Below, piece by piece: positions 27,242-37,502 of a stretch of DNA of 64,000 nt. Source of the stretch: Denitrobaculum sp965225735. GTDB lineage: Bacteria > Pseudomonadota > Alphaproteobacteria > Kiloniellales > Kiloniellaceae. The DNA is taken from contig CBDDBN010000030.1 in NCBI GenBank assembly GCA_965225735.1, positions 310,001 through 374,000 of the forward strand, written 5' to 3'. The position numbers and the translations under genes were made by a program. The first letter of the stretch is position 1. Every line of letters starts with the position of its first letter. The notes under the pieces were generated by a model. It was not told the origin of the DNA, did not search any database, and saw only the letters and a list, made by a program, of their open reading frames with translations.

Positions 27242-27601
27242 CTATCCCTCCTCGGGTCCCGGTACGCCAGCGGGCAGAGTGATGCGTAGCGCCGTTCCTT
27301 CTTCTTCCAGCTCCTCGGCCCAGAGACTTCCGTTCGCGTCGCAGAGCATCCAGAAGGCTTCGGGATTACCGATTTCCCCGGCGGCTATTTGATCCAAACG
27401 CTCACCCTGACGGATCCTGCGCAGGCGCTGGATGTGAAAGGCTTCTGGCTGCGGCGCGAAGCGACGGCGCAGGTAGGTGATTGCGCGACCGTCCGGTCCC
27501 GTGATGACGCTTGTCGGAACCCCATGGTAACGGCTCTCTGGTGGAAAGTCGGTGCGTTCGACGATTCCCGCCTCGAACATGGCCTGAATGGGATTCTTCA
27601 T
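27242..27601 (-). CDS. LysM-domain tail protein (eCIS, gpX-like)
   Basis: This 119-residue protein ends with a LysM-like module, RRIRQGERLDQIAAGEIGNP followed by EAFWMLCDANG and a closing beta strand before LPAGVPG. Its N-terminal part (RYHGVPTSVITGPDGRAITY) resembles small eCIS proteins beside CIS_tube (Afp7-like). It probably sits at the tube-hub interface. It overlaps the CIS_tube gene by 4 nt and is 5 nt from gpD. It is cytoplasmic, with no signal peptide. Confidence 0.82.
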   Translation of the reverse strand: MKNPIQAMFEAGIVERTDFPPESRYHGVPTSVITGPDGRAITYLRRRFAPQPEAFHIQRLRRIRQGERLDQIAAGEIGNPEAFWMLCDANGSLWAEELEEEGTALRITLPAGVPGPEEG

Positions 27602-28254
27602 GGCAAGCCTCCGATGCCGAACGCGGAGAGCGGGCCATCGGCCGAACGGGAGGCCAGTTGCTGCTTACCTTGCAGATAGGCCATGAAGAGGCCGCTGCCG
27701 CGATGTTTGAAACCAAGATCGTCGACGCTGAGAACACGCAGGCTGAGACTCACCTTGGCCCGAATCGGATTCAGTGCCGGATCGAAAAATTCTTCGGTGA
27801 TAGAGAGTTCGGTGAGGCGTACCGGCACGATCCGGTTGCGGCTCCAAACGAAAAGCGCAAGGGGTGTCTCGGCCGGCGTGATTTCAAAGCTACCGGCGTC
27901 GGACTGGGCATTCTGCCGTTCGAGCTGGGCGACCGTTGGATGCAGCAGCGTCTCCATAGCCGAGAGAGCCGGAAAGATACCTGCTTCCACGGCATCCGCA
28001 TTCTCGTTTGGAAACTCCAACTGGTCGGTCGCGTCGAGTTCCGCCTCGAGCGTTATGGTCTCGACCGCCGGTCCGGTCAGACGCAAAGGCTGCGACCGAT
28101 CGGGCTCATCCTGAATGGACTGGACCTGCAACGAGCGTTTCAGGGTCTCTGCTGCGTACTGCAGCGTGATGATACGCTCGATAGCGCCGCTGTCCGGCTC
28201 GATGAGAACCAGACCGGCACGTGTCAGTCTTGGGGAGCGTGGAAAGCCTGTCAT
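27598..28254 (-). CDS. CIS_tube-domain protein (eCIS tube initiator)
   Basis: This 218-residue protein opens with LTRAGLVLIEPDSGAIERII, then LQYAAETLKRSLQVQSI, LTGPAVETITLEAELDATD and PLALFVWSRNRIVPVRLTEL. This order matches the CIS_tube family that forms the first ring between baseplate and inner tube. The C-terminal strand pair contains RAKVSLSLRVLSVDDL. It is separated from the upstream DUF4157 gene by 79 nt, the largest internal gap of the cluster, so a secondary promoter there is possible, although none is obvious. Confidence 0.83.
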   Translation of the reverse strand: MTGFPRSPRLTRAGLVLIEPDSGAIERIITLQYAAETLKRSLQVQSIQDEPDRSQPLRLTGPAVETITLEAELDATDQLEFPNENADAVEAGIFPALSAMETLLHPTVAQLERQNAQSDAGSFEITPAETPLALFVWSRNRIVPVRLTELSITEEFFDPALNPIRAKVSLSLRVLSVDDLGFKHRGSGLFMAYLQGKQQLASRSADGPLSAFGIGGLP

Positions 28255-28333
28255 TGTTTCACGAAGCTCCTCGGCCGACTGAATCGGACGCCCTGTTGAT
28301 CCAAGGAATCTGGAGTGGTTTGGAACCTATGCT

Positions 28334-30172
28334 TCACTTCGGTTTCTCCGTACGTTTCAGGTCCCTGCCGGACGGCTGGACATGCGGATTGGCCAGAGGG
28401 AATGAGTCTGCATCGGGACCGATGATGTTGGGATCGCCAAAGATGAATTCCGGCGCCATGCCGCAGAGCGGATCCTGGTCGTTGCAGTCGGCCGTTTTTT
28501 CCTCGATTGGCTTGCGGTCCCAGGCCCCGCGCAAACGCTCGAGCATCCCTGCGTTTTGGGGAATGTAAGATGTCTTGAGAGGCTTTGCCCGTTCCTCGAG
28601 CTCCTGGATGGGGAGGTCGTCAAGGCGCGCCGCGAGGCAGGCATCGAAGTCCCCGCCAACCAGCGCACAGATATCCTGGTCGTTCATCGAAGCCGCTGTG
28701 CGATGGTCCTCCATCTTCGACTGCGAGGCCAAAGGATCCAGTGCCCGCACCATCTGCTCGCGGAACCAGAACAGCCGGTGATGCCAAATCATGTTTTTAT
28801 TGCCGGCGTGGGCTTCGATGTAATTGTAGCGATCCTTGAGACCGAGCAGGTGGTGAGCTTCGTGCGCAATGGATTTCGCATCGCCCACCCAATTGCCCGC
28901 AGTCGTCCATTGCGAGGGATCAACGCCAACTGTGAAGACGTCCTTTCCGCTGTGCTTCACAAAATCGATGTCGAGGGTGTAACCATGCGTCGAGGATTCG
29001 ATTTCGATGGCATCCTCGATCTGCTCTGTACGATCCACATCGGACTGCTTTCCAATCCCTTGCGGGCGCAGTCGGACCTTCATGCGCACCACGACGCGCG
29101 TGGGATCACTCCTGTCGATCTCAAACAGCTTGCCATGCCAGCCCACCAGCTGTTCGAAGTTCGGCTCCGAAGCCGTTGCAATTGCCTCTTCTACACCGGT
29201 TAAGGCGTCGGCCGTTGGGTCAGTCAGCCGTTTCACTTCATTCTCTGCCGCTTCTTTGGTCTTTTCGCGGTTCTCTGCCGCCAGTTTCTTACCGGGGCGT
29301 TTTTTGGTATCGAGCAGAAGGTGCAGCTTCTCGATGTAATACATCGGACAGGCGCTGCCCCTTGCACCGTCGATAATGTGTCGGGCAATTTCGCGCGCCT
29401 CGGCGTTGAGTTTCTTTTTGTAGGTTTTGTGCTCCAGCGCCTCAGCAGCCCTTGTTTCGAAATCGTCCATCGAGCCGTCCGGAATTTTCTCCGGGTCGCT
29501 GGGGCAGGTGCGTCGGATGGTCCAGGCGCTTTTCTGTTGGAAGGTATGAGCCAGCTCATGCGCAAGAAGATGCCGGCCTCGTGCTGTTGCCGGCTCATAC
29601 TGCCCGGACGCAAAAGCGATATGATTTCCTAGCGTATAGGCGCGTGCGTTGATGCCACGCGCCGCCGATTGCGCCTCGGGGCCCGTGTGCAGACGAACGT
29701 GAGAAAGGTCTCGGCCGAAGCGGGGTTCGAAGTAATGTCGGTCCGCGCTCGAAAGCGGGCGTCCCCCAGCTGCAGTGACTCTCTCAGCCCGTCGAACGGC
29801 TATAGGCTGTGTTCCTGCGGCGCCAAGCGAGGCAGGTTTGGCCTGAAGCGTTTCCTCTTCGTCCTCCGCGCTTTGCCGTTGGACGAGCGGTGTTGTGGAA
29901 ACTGGCGCGGCGGTTTCAGCCACAGAGGACGGATCATTGGAACGCGAAAGGATCTGATCTGCGATGCGGTCGGCTTCCTGTTCGTAGCGGTCCCCAGGCG
30001 CGCCCAGGGTTAGCTTTCCCTGGATGCCCATACGGCTCGCGCGCGTGCACGGACTGCAGCGTCCGTTTACACCTGCCGCAGCGCCGCAAACGCAGGATCG
30101 TTGCAGACTGCTGGCAACCGCAATCGCGGTGTCGCCGTGGGCCGTTGCCGTCTGTGCGACCGCGCGATTCAT
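28334..30172 (-). CDS. DUF4157 (eCIS_core) protein with C-terminal metzincin-like motif; candidate effector
   Basis: This 612-residue protein has an N-terminal four-Cys motif (Cys27, Cys29, Cys39, Cys42), the DRYEQEADRIADQIL box, a VQRQSAEDEEETLQAK acidic repeat, and the DUF4157 domain with GGRPLSSADRHYFEPRFG and metalloprotease motif HELAH (205-209). Beyond residue 220 it differs completely from its paralogue. The C-terminal half is helical and charged and carries a second motif HEAHHLLGLKD (437-447), an HExxHxxGxxD arrangement as in metzincin-like zinc proteases. It has no signal peptide, consistent with loading into an injection particle. It overlaps the 91-residue gene by 4 nt. Confidence 0.82.
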   Translation of the reverse strand: MNRAVAQTATAHGDTAIAVASSLQRSCVCGAAAGVNGRCSPCTRASRMGIQGKLTLGAPGDRYEQEADRIADQILSRSNDPSSVAETAAPVSTTPLVQRQSAEDEEETLQAKPASLGAAGTQPIAVRRAERVTAAGGRPLSSADRHYFEPRFGRDLSHVRLHTGPEAQSAARGINARAYTLGNHIAFASGQYEPATARGRHLLAHELAHTFQQKSAWTIRRTCPSDPEKIPDGSMDDFETRAAEALEHKTYKKKLNAEAREIARHIIDGARGSACPMYYIEKLHLLLDTKKRPGKKLAAENREKTKEAAENEVKRLTDPTADALTGVEEAIATASEPNFEQLVGWHGKLFEIDRSDPTRVVVRMKVRLRPQGIGKQSDVDRTEQIEDAIEIESSTHGYTLDIDFVKHSGKDVFTVGVDPSQWTTAGNWVGDAKSIAHEAHHLLGLKDRYNYIEAHAGNKNMIWHHRLFWFREQMVRALDPLASQSKMEDHRTAASMNDQDICALVGGDFDACLAARLDDLPIQELEERAKPLKTSYIPQNAGMLERLRGAWDRKPIEEKTADCNDQDPLCGMAPEFIFGDPNIIGPDADSFPLANPHVQPSGRDLKRTEKPK

Positions 30173-30444
30173 CCCGCCTCCTCCAAGACGAAGGCCGCCG
30201 AAAAAACCAGGTCCGCGTTCCGCAGATCGTCGGGATTAATCTCTGCCGCAAACATCTGGCCGATGCGGTTCCAACGCTCAGCTTCCGGGCTTTCCGAAGG
30301 GACGTAGACATAAAGCGTACTGTCGGCCAGATCGCCGGACAGGATCTTGATTCCCGCCGCGTCGTACTGACCCGATGTGCCGTCCATGAAATCGTCGAAC
30401 AGAGCATCCTGCTGATAGTCAGTGATTTCGAACGTCAGTTTCAT
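30169..30444 (-). CDS. Small acidic protein between two DUF4157 genes
   Basis: This 91-residue acidic protein, MKLTFEITDYQQDALFDDFM onwards, has no recognised family, signal peptide or membrane segment. It alternates short strands and helices. It lies between the two DUF4157 genes and overlaps the metzincin-like one by 4 nt, so the two are probably made together. Possible roles are a loading chaperone, an adaptor or an immunity-like inhibitor of the protease. The sequence does not discriminate between these. Confidence 0.72.
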   Translation of the reverse strand: MKLTFEITDYQQDALFDDFMDGTSGQYDAAGIKILSGDLADSTLYVYVPSESPEAERWNRIGQMFAAEINPDDLRNADLVFSAAFVLEEAG

Positions 30445-30482
30445 ACTTTCTCTTTCTCAAGGCCGGCCAAGCTCCGGCGAGT

Positions 30483-31880
30483 TCATGCGTAGGCCTGATC
30501 GCTCCGGGGCATCGGAAAGTCGCCAAGCGGCGGACAGGCGAAAGGACCGGGCACAACGGTTTCGCCGTCATAGGTTCGTCCACCCGGGATGCGGGTCCGG
30601 CCTTTAGGACTGTAATGCGGCGAGGCCTGCATCTGTTGGCGGATAAAGGCTTCGTTGACCTGCCCGTCGGCGGTTCGGTAGCCCTTGACAGTCTCTGGCC
30701 AGCCCCGGTCAATGGCCATCTGCTCGGTCGCGATACGCGCCTGGATTTCACTTTCCAGACCACGGGGACCGGTGGGCGACTGCCGATGGATCCAGTGCTG
30801 CATTTCGTGGAACAACACCTCGACCATCTTGCGTTCGGACAGGCGTTCGTTGATCCGGATAATGCCGTGTTTGGTTTTTGGATCGATAAAGGTGTTCCCG
30901 CCCAAACGGGTCGAGAGATCGACTTCTTCGATCGTACCGTCATCGAGACGCCAGCGGTCCGTGGCCTTGCGGAAAAAGCGGATCTCAACATTGTCGGCAT
31001 CGATCCGATTCAGAATGGATGCAGTATCGGAGCGCCGGCACATTTCCATCATCGCCATGAACAGCTTCATATGCGGTGAAGCAGCCATCGGACCGCCCGC
31101 GCCGCCACCAGCCTTTGCACCGGCTTTTCCAGGCGCTTGAGCCTGACTGGATGGCGCACGCCGGATAACACCACCGCGGGATTGCTGCAGCGTATGGACC
31201 AGCTCATGCGCCATAAGACGCCGGCCGTCCTGAGTCTGGGGCGCGAGTTCACCAGGTGCGAAGGCGATATGGTTCGCCAGGGTATAGGCACGTGCATTGA
31301 TGGCGCGGGCAGCCGTGGCCGCTTGTGGCTCATCGTGAATGCGCACGGCCGAGAGATCCGTCCCAAAGCGAGGCTCGAAGTAGGACCGCATAGCTGAGGA
31401 AAGTGGGCGGCCACCGGATGAGACGGCCCGCGCTGCGGCCTGCGCCGCCCCAGAGGTTTGCAATGAGCCGCCCGCTGTCTTTGGCTGCAGCATCTCCTCC
31501 TCTTCTTCCTCAGGCTGGCGCTGCAAGGTCTTGTCTGCACCATTTGACGAACCAGGCACCGCTTTCATCTGCAGTTCATCTTCCTCGTCCTCAAGACTCT
31601 GGCGCTGCAAGAGAGGCGAAACTGTCAAACCCGCCCCAGCCGACAAAGACTGCCCGGAGACCACCTGCTCGGCGATGAGATCCGCTTCCTGTTCGTAACG
31701 ATCGTTGGCCGCACCGATCTTGACGTTCGAGCCCAGCCCGAGTTTTTCATTTGTTGCGCAGCTCCCGCATTTGCCCGAAACGCCCGCCTGCGCGCCGCAA
31801 GCGCAAGCCCGCTGAATCTTCGGGCTGACGGCGGGGTTGGAGTTGGCTTCGGTGACTGACTGACGTGACTGCAGACTCAT
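30483..31880 (-). CDS. DUF4157 (eCIS_core) protein with second HExxH motif; candidate effector
   Basis: This 465-residue paralogue has the same N-terminal Cys4 motif (Cys26, Cys28, Cys38, Cys41), DRYEQEADLIAEQVV, two LQRQ...EEEE...LQ.K acidic repeats, and the DUF4157 domain (GGRPLSSAMRSYFEPRFG) with HELVH (225-229). An Ala/Gly-rich linker (245-268) leads to a different C-terminal domain with FHEMQHWIH (His358, Glu359, His362), preceded by NTFIDPKTKHGIIRINERL. Because the C-terminal domain resembles a peptidase with HExxH but shows no metzincin Gly/Asp, it is a separate protease type. It is probably injected cargo or a particle-associated protease. Confidence 0.82.
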   Translation of the reverse strand: MSLQSRQSVTEANSNPAVSPKIQRACACGAQAGVSGKCGSCATNEKLGLGSNVKIGAANDRYEQEADLIAEQVVSGQSLSAGAGLTVSPLLQRQSLEDEEDELQMKAVPGSSNGADKTLQRQPEEEEEEMLQPKTAGGSLQTSGAAQAAARAVSSGGRPLSSAMRSYFEPRFGTDLSAVRIHDEPQAATAARAINARAYTLANHIAFAPGELAPQTQDGRRLMAHELVHTLQQSRGGVIRRAPSSQAQAPGKAGAKAGGGAGGPMAASPHMKLFMAMMEMCRRSDTASILNRIDADNVEIRFFRKATDRWRLDDGTIEEVDLSTRLGGNTFIDPKTKHGIIRINERLSERKMVEVLFHEMQHWIHRQSPTGPRGLESEIQARIATEQMAIDRGWPETVKGYRTADGQVNEAFIRQQMQASPHYSPKGRTRIPGGRTYDGETVVPGPFACPPLGDFPMPRSDQAYA

Positions 31881-31935
31881 GCCTTACCTCCCCCGACGAT
31901 CTGGATCCTGACAAAGATGTGGTCTTGCCATATCG

Positions 31936-32183
31936 TCATCGTTTGATTGCTCCATAGGCGGCCTGCGCCACGGCGCGCCCCAGCTTTGCTTCGGACCCTT
32001 GACCTTGAATCCTTTCAGCTTCAATCCGCCCGAGCGACAAAGGTCCCGAGTCACGCAACACGACTCCTCTCTGCTGAAGCAGAGGTCCCAATTCCCTTTC
32101 AATCGATGCAGCCAGGTCTTCACGCGACAGCCGACCCTCGGAGAGCGTGACCCGGTCGATATGCAAGGTGATCCGGCGGCGGC

Positions 32184-32187
<4 letters not shown>
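31936..32187 (-). CDS. Small conserved eCIS-associated protein
   Basis: This 83-residue protein starts MSRRRITLHIDRVTLSEGRL and ends GRAVAQAAYGAIKR. It has an N-terminal strand (ITLHIDRVTL), a helix (SREDLAASIERELGPLLQQR) and a C-terminal amphipathic helix. I recall small proteins of this shape beside DUF4157 genes in other eCIS loci, but cannot name the family. Its ATG overlaps the AAA+ ATPase stop by 4 nt. A cargo-loading or adaptor role is possible. Confidence 0.72.
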
Positions 32188-34114
<1,927 letters not shown>

Positions 34115-34118
<4 letters not shown>

Positions 34119-35449
34119 GGAATCGTAACCCTTTCCAGAACCGGTGGTTCGGCTTGCCGGTCGATCACAGGACTATCGATCCCATCGACACGCAAACGGA
34201 CTGGCAGCTCCGAGCCTGAAACCAAACCCGGGAAGACGGCCTGTACCTGGTCAATGGCCGTCACCGGAGACTCCAGTTGGGCAGTTTCCTGGCCGATGAG
34301 GATCGCAACGCTCTGACCCGGTCTGATGACAGGCTCGCTTGTCATGGTAATCGCGGTTCCGCCTGGGTCCGGCGCCGCCGAGGCCGTGCTGGCGGGCGCC
34401 AGCGCAAGAGGCAGCGCATTGGAAAAGGTCTCGCGCCCCTCGGAATCAAGAACGCGAACGTCGATCGAATAGGCGCCGATCCGCCAGGCACCTGGGTCAT
34501 TCCCAGATCCAGCAAGAGGATGCGCCGCCGCCAAAGCGGCACCGCTGGGCAGGTCCACCAACAGACGGTTAGGCGCAGCCGGCGCCAGGGGCACCAATTC
34601 CAAGACAATGCCGGTTCCCGGTTCGGTGAAACGGACGGTCGCGTCGCCACCAGCGAAAGCGAAACCTTCAATCGCAAGCCGGCCGCCCAGTCGCATCACG
34701 GCTTGACCATCCAGAGGCTCAACGCTCAAGAGCGTCGGCACAGTCGGTAGCAAGTCCGGTCTGAGAGTCACGCCGGGATCGCGGCGCGTGACCGGATCGA
34801 TCGGCCCGCCGCGGCTGAGAACGGGAAGCGCCGGACGGGTCGGCAGTTCGCGTTCGATCAGCACGAGCGACACGTCATAAGCAACGGTCGTACGATAGCT
34901 GGCCTGCAGTGCCGTCCACATCTTGGACATGTCATCCATCGACAACGTGCGCGGTGTAATCTTGATCAGTTCGATCTGATCAGCGATCTCGGCCGCCTGG
35001 ATGACGCCTAGATCATCGGGCAGGATGTCGCCCGATACGGCACCGGCCAGTGCGGCCCGGATCCGCTCGCGCGGCAGGATTGCCAATTCGTGGAACAGCT
35101 GCATGGCGTAGCCCAGCAGGATCTCGGCGTGCAATTCTTCACTGGAGACGGCAGTCAGCATGTAGTGCAGATCCAGAGCCAGTCTCGGACGACAAAGAAG
35201 ACGCCCTTCGCCGTTCCGGGTCGGCAGATCGCTGTTGCGCAAAGCCTCGTTTGGAGTCACCCGATGCAGAAAAACGTTGAGCTGTGTGGCCTGGCTATCG
35301 TCGTTCTCGCTAACCACGCGATCCGGAGGAAGGGCCGTCACCGAAAAATCGGCACCTAAAACCTGACTGACATCTCCATTGATCAGAGCATCGTTCAACA
35401 GATCCTTGAGCAGCTGCGTGACGGCGGCGATGGCGAGTACGTTGCTCAT
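34115..35449 (-). CDS. DUF4255 tube/sheath terminator (Afp16-like)
   Basis: This 444-residue protein has an N-terminal DUF4255 domain, MSNVLAIAAVTQLLKDLLND through LNVFLHRVTPNEALRNSDLP and PRLALDLHYMLTA. That domain is the Pvc16/Afp16 cap that ends tube and sheath growth. The C-terminal half adds Ig-like beta segments rich in proline and valine, an extension seen in longer DUF4255 proteins. It lies between the AAA+ and proline-rich genes with 4-nt overlaps. Confidence 0.9.
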
Positions 35450-36216
35450 CCGGCACCTCCGCGGCTTTTGAGATAGTCCCCAAGCGCCGTCATCTGCGCG
35501 CGTGGCTGCCGTCGGCGTTGCGGAGTCGCTTGAGGCGCAGGATCACTTCGCACGTCGATGCGGCCGATGTGGATCACGATCTCTGGCGGCTCCTGCGCTT
35601 GTTGGGCTTCCATCTTTCCTGATCCGGAATGAGCGGCAGGCGGCACAGGCACTCCACCAAGCTGGAAGAAGCCCTCCGCTGTCGAGCCGGACTTCGTCTC
35701 AGGAGAAAGAAGCGGCTTTGGCGGTGGGCGAACCTCAAGCCGCTCCGAGGGTGCTTCCTCAGCAACCCTGTCTTTGCTTCCTCGTTCGCGCTCAATTCTT
35801 GGGTCGGCTGGGACGAGCACGGGTTCTGGCAATGGTCTTGTTTGGGTTGGCGCCGTCTCATCGGAAACAGAACCACTCGGAATCACCGGAGTTTCTAACG
35901 TGGCAGAGGCAGAAACAGGCCGAGTCGGCATAAGTGCTTGTGGGACCCGCCTCTCCGCCGGCGGCGCCGCGGGAGCTGGAAGTTCTTTCCTTACAGGAGA
36001 GGGCGCAGGCGTGATGCGTGAGGAGGTCTGTTGCTGTACCTCAGGGGCCGGAGTATCTGCAGGCGCCAACGCAGCGGTCGAGACCTCGTTCGGTCCTTCT
36101 GTCGAGGCGCCCCACTCCTCGACTGGCGTTTCGAAGCGCGACGCAATCCGGGGACTGAGCCTCGGTTCGACCGTGCCCTTTCCGCGCGCGATCAGGCGTG
36201 TCAGAGCGCTCATCAT
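35446..36216 (-). CDS. Proline-rich low-complexity eCIS protein
   Basis: This 256-residue protein begins MMSALTRLIARGKGTVEPRL. It is almost wholly low-complexity, rich in Pro, Ala, Glu and Ser, with a short conserved end EIVIHIGRIDVRSDP followed by RRRQPRAQMTALGDYLKSRG. The start is placed at ATG 36216, which overlaps the upstream stop by 4 nt; a longer reading to 36288 would run inside the preceding gene. The ending resembles small conserved segments in eCIS loci near DUF4255. The disordered middle could be a flexible linker or a tape-like spacer. Function is unknown. Confidence 0.75.
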   Translation of the reverse strand: MMSALTRLIARGKGTVEPRLSPRIASRFETPVEEWGASTEGPNEVSTAALAPADTPAPEVQQQTSSRITPAPSPVRKELPAPAAPPAERRVPQALMPTRPVSASATLETPVIPSGSVSDETAPTQTRPLPEPVLVPADPRIERERGSKDRVAEEAPSERLEVRPPPKPLLSPETKSGSTAEGFFQLGGVPVPPAAHSGSGKMEAQQAQEPPEIVIHIGRIDVRSDPAPQATPQRRRQPRAQMTALGDYLKSRGGAG

Positions 36217-36908
36217 CCGCCCCTCGCAAGCGAGAGGTAGGCCGCGCGTCTTGGCGGCGTCATCGAGAGGATATCTGCCTCGGACCAACTGAAGGCGGCG
36301 GCGATCTCGGCTACCTCGCCCAAGATGCGCCGAGCAGCAGATTCAATCTCTCGCCAAAGATGGTCGACGACGTCGAGCTGCTCCGTCCAGGAGGCCGCAC
36401 AGTCGGTGCAGGTCAGGGCTATGTTGAGTTCGCCCTCAGCTTCGCGCGCATCAATCAGAGCGTCCAATTCTCGGGTTGTCTCTTCGCCAAGCTCGCCGGA
36501 GAAACGGGCGAGCTGCTCGCGAACGAAAACAGGCACCTCGCTCTCCGCTAACAAAGACGCGGCGGCAAGATCGCGGCTGTTCAGTGGGCGCAGTTCGATC
36601 TGCGTTCCGGCAAGCTGCAACGCTTCTGGATCGCGGCTCGGAAGAGACGCTGCGAGCTCGAGAACGTCGAACTCGACCTCCATCTGTGCGCCGCATTCGG
36701 GGCAGCTCGCAACCGACCCAAGACCTGATCCGAATGTCGCGCCACGCAGCTGCAGAAGTCGCCGGTCCCGCTCCGCCAAAGGCAAAGCCGGGAGGTCAGC
36801 TTCGTCTCCTGCCGCCCAGAGCAGCGAGAGTGCACGATCCAGCGGCGCGCGGCCGGTCCCGGTCTCCCAGGCGGTTATGATTTCCGATGCTGTCAGAGCG
36901 AACGTCAT
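36213..36908 (-). CDS. T4-type baseplate protein with zinc ribbon (eCIS)
   Basis: This 231-residue protein matches the T4 baseplate-type family in eCIS. ALTASEIITAWETGTGRAPL and LDRALSLLWAA open the protein, a split Cys pair CPECG and CTDC fits a zinc ribbon, and a helical C terminus reads RRILGEVAEIAAAFSWSEAD and then ILSMTPPRRAAYLSL. That tail resembles a small DUF6760-like module, which is often a separate gene; the fusion is a tentative reading. It lies 56 nt after the tube gene and overlaps the proline-rich gene by 4 nt. Confidence 0.78.
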   Translation of the reverse strand: MTFALTASEIITAWETGTGRAPLDRALSLLWAAGDEADLPALPLAERDRRLLQLRGATFGSGLGSVASCPECGAQMEVEFDVLELAASLPSRDPEALQLAGTQIELRPLNSRDLAAASLLAESEVPVFVREQLARFSGELGEETTRELDALIDAREAEGELNIALTCTDCAASWTEQLDVVDHLWREIESAARRILGEVAEIAAAFSWSEADILSMTPPRRAAYLSLARGG

Positions 36909-36964
36909 GTCATCTCACCGGTTGATGGATCGACCCAGACCTCCTGAATCAGATTTCGCCCGAA

Positions 36965-37483
36965 TCAAGCGTCGAACGACGGCTCGGTCGGTTCGGTTAC
37001 CTCGACATCGCGGATCCAGCCCTCGTTCTCGAGCTTGATCGTTTGGATCGCGATTGCATTGGCATTGGCATCCAGTTCGGGCAGAGCCTGATACTCCGAC
37101 ACCCAGCAACGAAAGACCTTGTAGGCAATCGCAAGCTGTCCGGCTTCGTTGTACATCTCGATGGTGATGTCCTTGCGGAAATCGGCCAGAGAGACTTCGG
37201 CTCCAAGGCCGGCCTCGACGTTCCAGACTTTCTTCGCCCAGTTCTCGAACTCCGGATCGTGCGTGACGCCCCGCTCCAGCGTGATAGCCTCGAACTTCGT
37301 ACGCCCGGGTGATTTGCGGCTGGTAGAGCTGTCACCGCCGACCCGGTGCTCCACCACTTCGGTGCTGAGCTTCAAAGCCCCGACCTTGCAGACACCGGCC
37401 ACATAGCGGTTGTCCCACCGAACCCGGAACTTGAAGTTCTTGTAGGGGTCGAAGCGCTGCGGATTGACGCTGAATTCAACCAT
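36965..37483 (-). CDS. Inner tube protein (gp19-like; eCIS)
   Basis: This 172-residue tail tube protein starts MVEFSVNPQRFDPYKNFKFR at ATG 37483 behind AAGGAG, and a longer in-frame start at 37525 is not needed. It contains VGALKLSTEVVEHRVGGDSS, TKFEAITLERGVTHDPEFEN and a C-terminal strand IKLENEGWIRD, matching the gp19-like tube of eCIS. A single tube gene is present, unlike loci with two or three tube paralogues. It follows the sheath gene after 19 nt. Confidence 0.93.
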   Translation of the reverse strand: MVEFSVNPQRFDPYKNFKFRVRWDNRYVAGVCKVGALKLSTEVVEHRVGGDSSTSRKSPGRTKFEAITLERGVTHDPEFENWAKKVWNVEAGLGAEVSLADFRKDITIEMYNEAGQLAIAYKVFRCWVSEYQALPELDANANAIAIQTIKLENEGWIRDVEVTEPTEPSFDA

Positions 37484-37502
37484 GTCTCTTACTCCTTCGC
37501 GC

